A stretch of 64,000 nt of DNA from Alphaproteobacteria bacterium (GTDB lineage: Bacteria > Pseudomonadota > Alphaproteobacteria > Rhodospirillales > WMHbin7), in NCBI GenBank assembly GCA_015231795.1, contig JADGAX010000009.1, positions 1-64,000 of the forward strand, given 5' to 3'. Position 1 is the stretch's first letter. Each line of letters starts with the position of its first letter. Below are positions 60,913 through 64,000 of the stretch, piece after piece. Below the pieces are notes generated by a model. It saw nothing but the letters and a program-made list of their open reading frames with translations, was not told where the DNA came from and did not search any database. Both the position numbers and the translations under genes were made by a program.

Positions 60913-61688
60913 TGGCCCCGCTCGGCCACCGTGTTTTCGGTTCCGGGCGCAAGACGGCGATCTTCTTGCATGAATGGCTGGGTCATCACGACAACTGGCT
61001 GCCCGTCCTGCCCTATCTGTCCAAGGACAAGGCGCGTTGGGTGCTGGCCGATCTGCGCGGCTATGGTTGGTCGCGCCGCATCAAGGGCGATTTCAGCCTG
61101 GACGAAGCCGCCAGCGACGTGCTGGCCCTGGCCGATCATCTAAAGGCGGGCCGGTTCCATCTGGTCGGCCATTCCATGGGCGGATTGGTGGCGCAGGCGG
61201 TGGCCGTCGCAGCACCCCGACGCATCGCCTCGCTGTCTCTGGTTTGCCCCGTTCCCGCCAGCGGCTTTGCTGCCGACAAGGCGGCGCTGGCGCGCATGCA
61301 AAAGGTTCTGACAAACGACAAGGCGTTGCGCGACGCCATCCATGCGCGCACGGGCAATCGTTTGGGCGAAGGATGGATCGCCAGGAAATCGGCCATCGCC
61401 CGTCAGGCGGGAACCAGGGCTGCGCAGAAGGGCTATCTTGAGATGTTCACCGGCTCGGACATTTCGGGTCTTGTGAAAGGCCAAGACATGCCGGTGCGCC
61501 TGATCGCGGGCAAGCATGATCTGCCCTTTTACGGCATGGCGGCGCAGAAAAAGCGCTTTTCCAAATGGTATCCCAATCTCGATTTCGTCGAGATACTGGA
61601 AGCCGGGCATTATCCGATGCTGGAAACGCCCGCCCGGCTGGCGGGCCTGATCGAAGATTGGGTCAGCCTTCCCAGCCGCAGGCCCTAA
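60909..61688 (+). CDS. Alpha/beta hydrolase
   Basis: 259 residues from the ATG at 60909, overlapping the prfB stop. Nucleophile elbow GHSMGG (Ser near 89), Asp in [11 protein letters not shown], and catalytic His in [11 protein letters not shown]. An oxyanion-region sequence [11 protein letters not shown] is present. Soluble. The substrate cannot be deduced. Convergent with the pseudouridine synthase, overlapping by 26 bases at the 3' ends. Confidence 0.9.
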   Translation: MMAPLGHRVFGSGRKTAIFLHEWLGHHDNWLPVLPYLSKDKARWVLADLRGYGWSRRIKGDFSLDEAASDVLALADHLKAGRFHLVGHSMGGLVAQAVAVAAPRRIASLSLVCPVPASGFAADKAALARMQKVLTNDKALRDAIHARTGNRLGEGWIARKSAIARQAGTRAAQKGYLEMFTGSDISGLVKGQDMPVRLIAGKHDLPFYGMAAQKKRFSKWYPNLDFVEILEAGHYPMLETPARLAGLIEDWVSLPSRRP

Positions 61689-62355
61689 GCGCTGCTTGCA
61701 TATGATCGGGGGCGGGCGCTTCCACTTCCACCGGCGGCGCTTCCGACTTGAAGGGAATCACCACCTTTCTGGCATGCAGATGCAAGGGCAGCGACGGCTT
61801 GGGGACAAGCCCGTAAATCGGATCGCCCAGAACCGGGCAGCCCAGATGCTGGGCATGGATGCGGATTTGGTGCGTGCGCCCGGTGCGAGGCTTGAATTCG
61901 ATCCAGCTGATCGGACCAACGCCTTCAATCTCGCCCTTGCCCAGCAGGCGCCAATCGGACACGGCCTGTTGGCCGTGCTTTTCGTCGACCACCATCTTCC
62001 AGCCCTGTTTGGGCGTTTGCTTGGCCAGCGGGGCGTCGACGGTGCCGGAGTCTGCGGGCGGCGCACCCTGCACGATGGCCCAATAGGTTTTGCCGATTCG
62101 GCCCTGCTGGAACAGCTTGCCCAGTTTGGCCAGCGTCTTCCTGTGCCTGCCCAGGATCAGGCAACCCGACGTGTCGCGGTCAAGCCGGTGCGCCAGTGCT
62201 GGCGGCCTGGGCAGGCCGAAGGTCAGCAGGGGGAAGAAGTGCTCGATGCAAACGCCGCCCCCGGGTCCCGGATGAACGGGCAGACCGGCTGGCTTGTTCA
62301 GCACGATGAAGCTGGTGTCGCGGTACAGGACGCGGGCAAGGATGTCGTCGCTCAT
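61663..62355 (-). CDS. RluA-family pseudouridine synthase
   Basis: 230 residues. Catalytic Asp in AHRLDRDTSGCLIL (motif II, RluA/TruC type), start YRDTSFIVLNKPAGLPVHPG, and the C-terminal GRTHQIRIHAQHLGCPVLGD. No S4 domain, as in RluA or TruC subgroups. It modifies uridine in rRNA or tRNA; the target is not evident. Confidence 0.93.
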   Translation of the reverse strand: MSDDILARVLYRDTSFIVLNKPAGLPVHPGPGGGVCIEHFFPLLTFGLPRPPALAHRLDRDTSGCLILGRHRKTLAKLGKLFQQGRIGKTYWAIVQGAPPADSGTVDAPLAKQTPKQGWKMVVDEKHGQQAVSDWRLLGKGEIEGVGPISWIEFKPRTGRTHQIRIHAQHLGCPVLGDPIYGLVPKPSLPLHLHARKVVIPFKSEAPPVEVEAPAPDHMQAALRACGWEG

Positions 62356-62399
62356 GATGATCCATGATATATCATGAGAAGCATGGAGGGAGGCAAGCC

Positions 62400-62816
62400 A
62401 TGGCGTGTGTCTATGTCGCGAAAAGCAAAAGTCTTTGCGAATGGGGGGGCGATGTCGGGCTGACCCAGCATCTTTACAAGCTGGGCGTGTTCGAGGGCGA
62501 AGCCGAAGAGATCGCCGCCGCCCTGAATGGCGATAAACTGTGCGGGCGCGACGATTGGGTGCTTTTGAAAAGCGAAAGCCCGGAAGACCTGCCCGACGAA
62601 GCGGCCTTGATCGAACGCTTGGCCCGCAAGGAAAAGCTGGTCGATCCCAAGATATATCCGGGCATTCGCGGCGCCGTCGGCATTTTCAAGATCAAGATCG
62701 CCAATGTCGAGAACAGCATTCTGGTCAAGGAAGCGCTGGAAGGCAGGCCCACCAAGATCAAAAAGGCCAAACCGGCCGAGATCGGGGCCTATCTTATTTC
62801 TAATGCTCTGAGATAG
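62400..62816 (+). CDS. Conserved-looking hypothetical protein
   Basis: 138 residues from the ATG at 62400, with GGAGGGAGG about 6 bases upstream, much better than the ATG at 62364. Mixed alpha/beta, no membrane span. Starts MACVYVAKSKSLCEWGGDVG and contains EDLPDEAALIERLARKEKLV and PGIRGAVGIFKIKIANVENS. Family not recognised. Overlaps the end of the RND gene by 17 bases on the opposite strand. Confidence 0.75.
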   Translation: MACVYVAKSKSLCEWGGDVGLTQHLYKLGVFEGEAEEIAAALNGDKLCGRDDWVLLKSESPEDLPDEAALIERLARKEKLVDPKIYPGIRGAVGIFKIKIANVENSILVKEALEGRPTKIKKAKPAEIGAYLISNALR

Positions 62817-64000
62817 TTTGGCGTTCGGCAGCCACAAAACTATAGACCACCGGCAGCACGAACAGCGTGAACAAGGTGCCGATGCTCATGCCCGCCACGA
62901 TGACGATGGCGATAGACAGTCGGCTGGCCGCTCCCGCGCCGCTGGCGATCAGCAGGGGCGTCAATCCCACCACCATCGCCGCCGTGGTCATCAGAATGGG
63001 GCGCAGGCGCAACTGCGCCGCCGCCTGAACGGCCTCGATGCGGCTCATCCCCGCTTGCTGTTTTTCCTTGGCCACTTCGCAGATCAGAATGCCGTGCTTG
63101 CTGATCAGTCCGATCAGCGTGACCAGACCTACCTGCGTGTAGATGTTCATGCTGGTGACGCCGAGAGCCAGGGGAATCAAGGCCCCGCAGATCGACAGGG
63201 GAACGCTGACCAGAATCACCAAAGGATCGCGGAAACTTTCGAACTGAGCGGCCAACACCAGGAAGATCACGATCAGCGCAAAGAAGAAGGTGAACATCAA
63301 CGCGTTGCCTTCCTGATAATATTGACGCGACTGCCCGGCATAATCGACGCTCATCCCTTTGGGCAGAACCTCGTTGGCGGCTTGGCCCAGGAAGGCCAGC
63401 GCCGTGCCCAGCGAAACGCCCGGCATGGGGAAGGCTTGCAGCGTCACGGAATTCAATTGGTTGAACTGCGACAAGGCCACCGGGCGCACTTCATGCGACA
63501 GTTTCACCAAGCTGGACAGCGGGATGGCCGCTCCGCCCGCCGTTTTCACATGGATGCGGCCCTGCGCCTGCGGGTCGGTTCTAAAGTCGCGCGACACTTG
63601 CGGTATCACCTGATAGCTGCGCCCGTCCATGTTGATCAGGTTGACATAGTTGCCGCCGGTCATGGTGGCGAAAGCCTCGCCGATCGCCTGCATGGTGACG
63701 CCGTAGGCGCCCGCCTTGTCGCGATCGATTTCGACCACGGTTTGCGGGCTTTGCACCTTCAAGTCCAGATCGACATAGGCGAACATGCCGCTTTGACGGG
63801 CCTTGCCCAGCAGGCCTTGCGACACTTCCGACAAAACGCGCCAATTGGCGGTCGAGGTGATCACGAACTGGACTGGCAACCCGTCCGATCCCGGAAGCGG
63901 GGGCAAGCCGAAAGCCGATCCTTGGATGCCTGAAATGCCGTCGATGCCCGCCTGGATCACCGGCACCAATTCCTTCTGGCCCCGTTTGCGCTCGTCCCAG
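62800..64000 (-). CDS. RND multidrug efflux permease (AcrB/HAE1 type), C-terminal part
   Basis: The frame is open through the right edge of the window (WDERKRGQKELVPVIQAGID continues inward); 400 codons plus a stop codon are present. Porter-domain sequence (VQFVITSTANWRVLSEVSQG, DRDKAGAYGVTMQAIGEAFA, PQVSRDFRTDPQAQGRIHVK) is followed by the membrane half: LIVIFLVLAAQFESFRDPLV, ICGALIPLALG, TLIGLISKHGILICEVAKEK and RLRPILMTTAAMVVGLTPLL. Proton-driven efflux at the inner membrane, working with a periplasmic adaptor that should lie outside the window. Confidence 0.93.
   Translation of the reverse strand, partial: WDERKRGQKELVPVIQAGIDGISGIQGSAFGLPPLPGSDGLPVQFVITSTANWRVLSEVSQGLLGKARQSGMFAYVDLDLKVQSPQTVVEIDRDKAGAYGVTMQAIGEAFATMTGGNYVNLINMDGRSYQVIPQVSRDFRTDPQAQGRIHVKTAGGAAIPLSSLVKLSHEVRPVALSQFNQLNSVTLQAFPMPGVSLGTALAFLGQAANEVLPKGMSVDYAGQSRQYYQEGNALMFTFFFALIVIFLVLAAQFESFRDPLVILVSVPLSICGALIPLALGVTSMNIYTQVGLVTLIGLISKHGILICEVAKEKQQAGMSRIEAVQAAAQLRLRPILMTTAAMVVGLTPLLIASGAGAASRLSIAIVIVAGMSIGTLFTLFVLPVVYSFVAAERQTISEH

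Overview
The window is chromosomal DNA from an alphaproteobacterium, most likely a Rhodospirillales member related to the magnetospirilla. The evidence is a GC-rich backbone, RNase E of alphaproteobacterial layout, an OxyR/rubrerythrin oxygen-defence block, a hemerythrin fusion protein and liv-type ABC transport. The species cannot be named from sequence alone. No CRISPR array, rRNA gene or intact tRNA gene was seen.

Layout. (1) 1-13400 is an accessory region. It holds small secreted and membrane proteins, a superinfection-immunity-like protein, a PcfJ-HIRAN fusion, a secreted thermonuclease, a WYL-domain regulator, lipoproteins, an AT-rich patch with an Mrr-like nuclease, and a Cas4-like/DUF2779 nuclease. 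Five near-identical 15-bp sites (consensus TGnCAnnnTTGGTCA) sit just upstream of start codons around the WYL gene and look like its regulon. (2) About 13474-27519 looks like an integrated mobilizable element. It is bounded by an 18/20-bp direct repeat that lies next to a MobA/MobL relaxase at one end and a small mobilization-type gene at the other, as if integration or excision occurred through oriT. Its cargo is one long operon: SNF2 helicase, type III Mod methyltransferase, HEPN protein, a 59-residue Mod-tail remnant, two membrane proteins, a 61-residue protein, a PD-(D/E)XK protein, RhuM, and type III Res. (3) 27981-37545 is a two-component pair, a universal stress protein, and an acyl-CoA synthetase operon with a complete branched-chain-type ABC importer. 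(4) 37723-44806 is a LysR-controlled catabolic operon: aspartase-like lyase, polar amino-acid ABC importer, MmgE/PrpD protein. The best guess for its substrate is an N-substituted aspartate such as iminodisuccinate. (5) 44949-46959 holds tRNA-Ser-like tail sequences, a strong terminator, a membrane protein and a TacAT-type toxin-antitoxin pair. (6) 47258-53342 is an oxygen and peroxide block: metallo-beta-lactamase/cyclic-nucleotide/hemerythrin fusion, OxyR, rubrerythrin, CCG iron-sulfur protein, DUF3501. (7) 53391-64000 is core backbone: rne, an AmiC-type amidase, PBP1A, prfB with its programmed frameshift, an alpha/beta hydrolase, an RluA-type synthase, a hypothetical protein, and the C-terminal part of an RND pump.

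The most novel-looking parts are the WYL-centred local regulon with its PcfJ-HIRAN gene, and the composite helicase/type III R-M/HEPN defence operon inside an oriT-flanked element.
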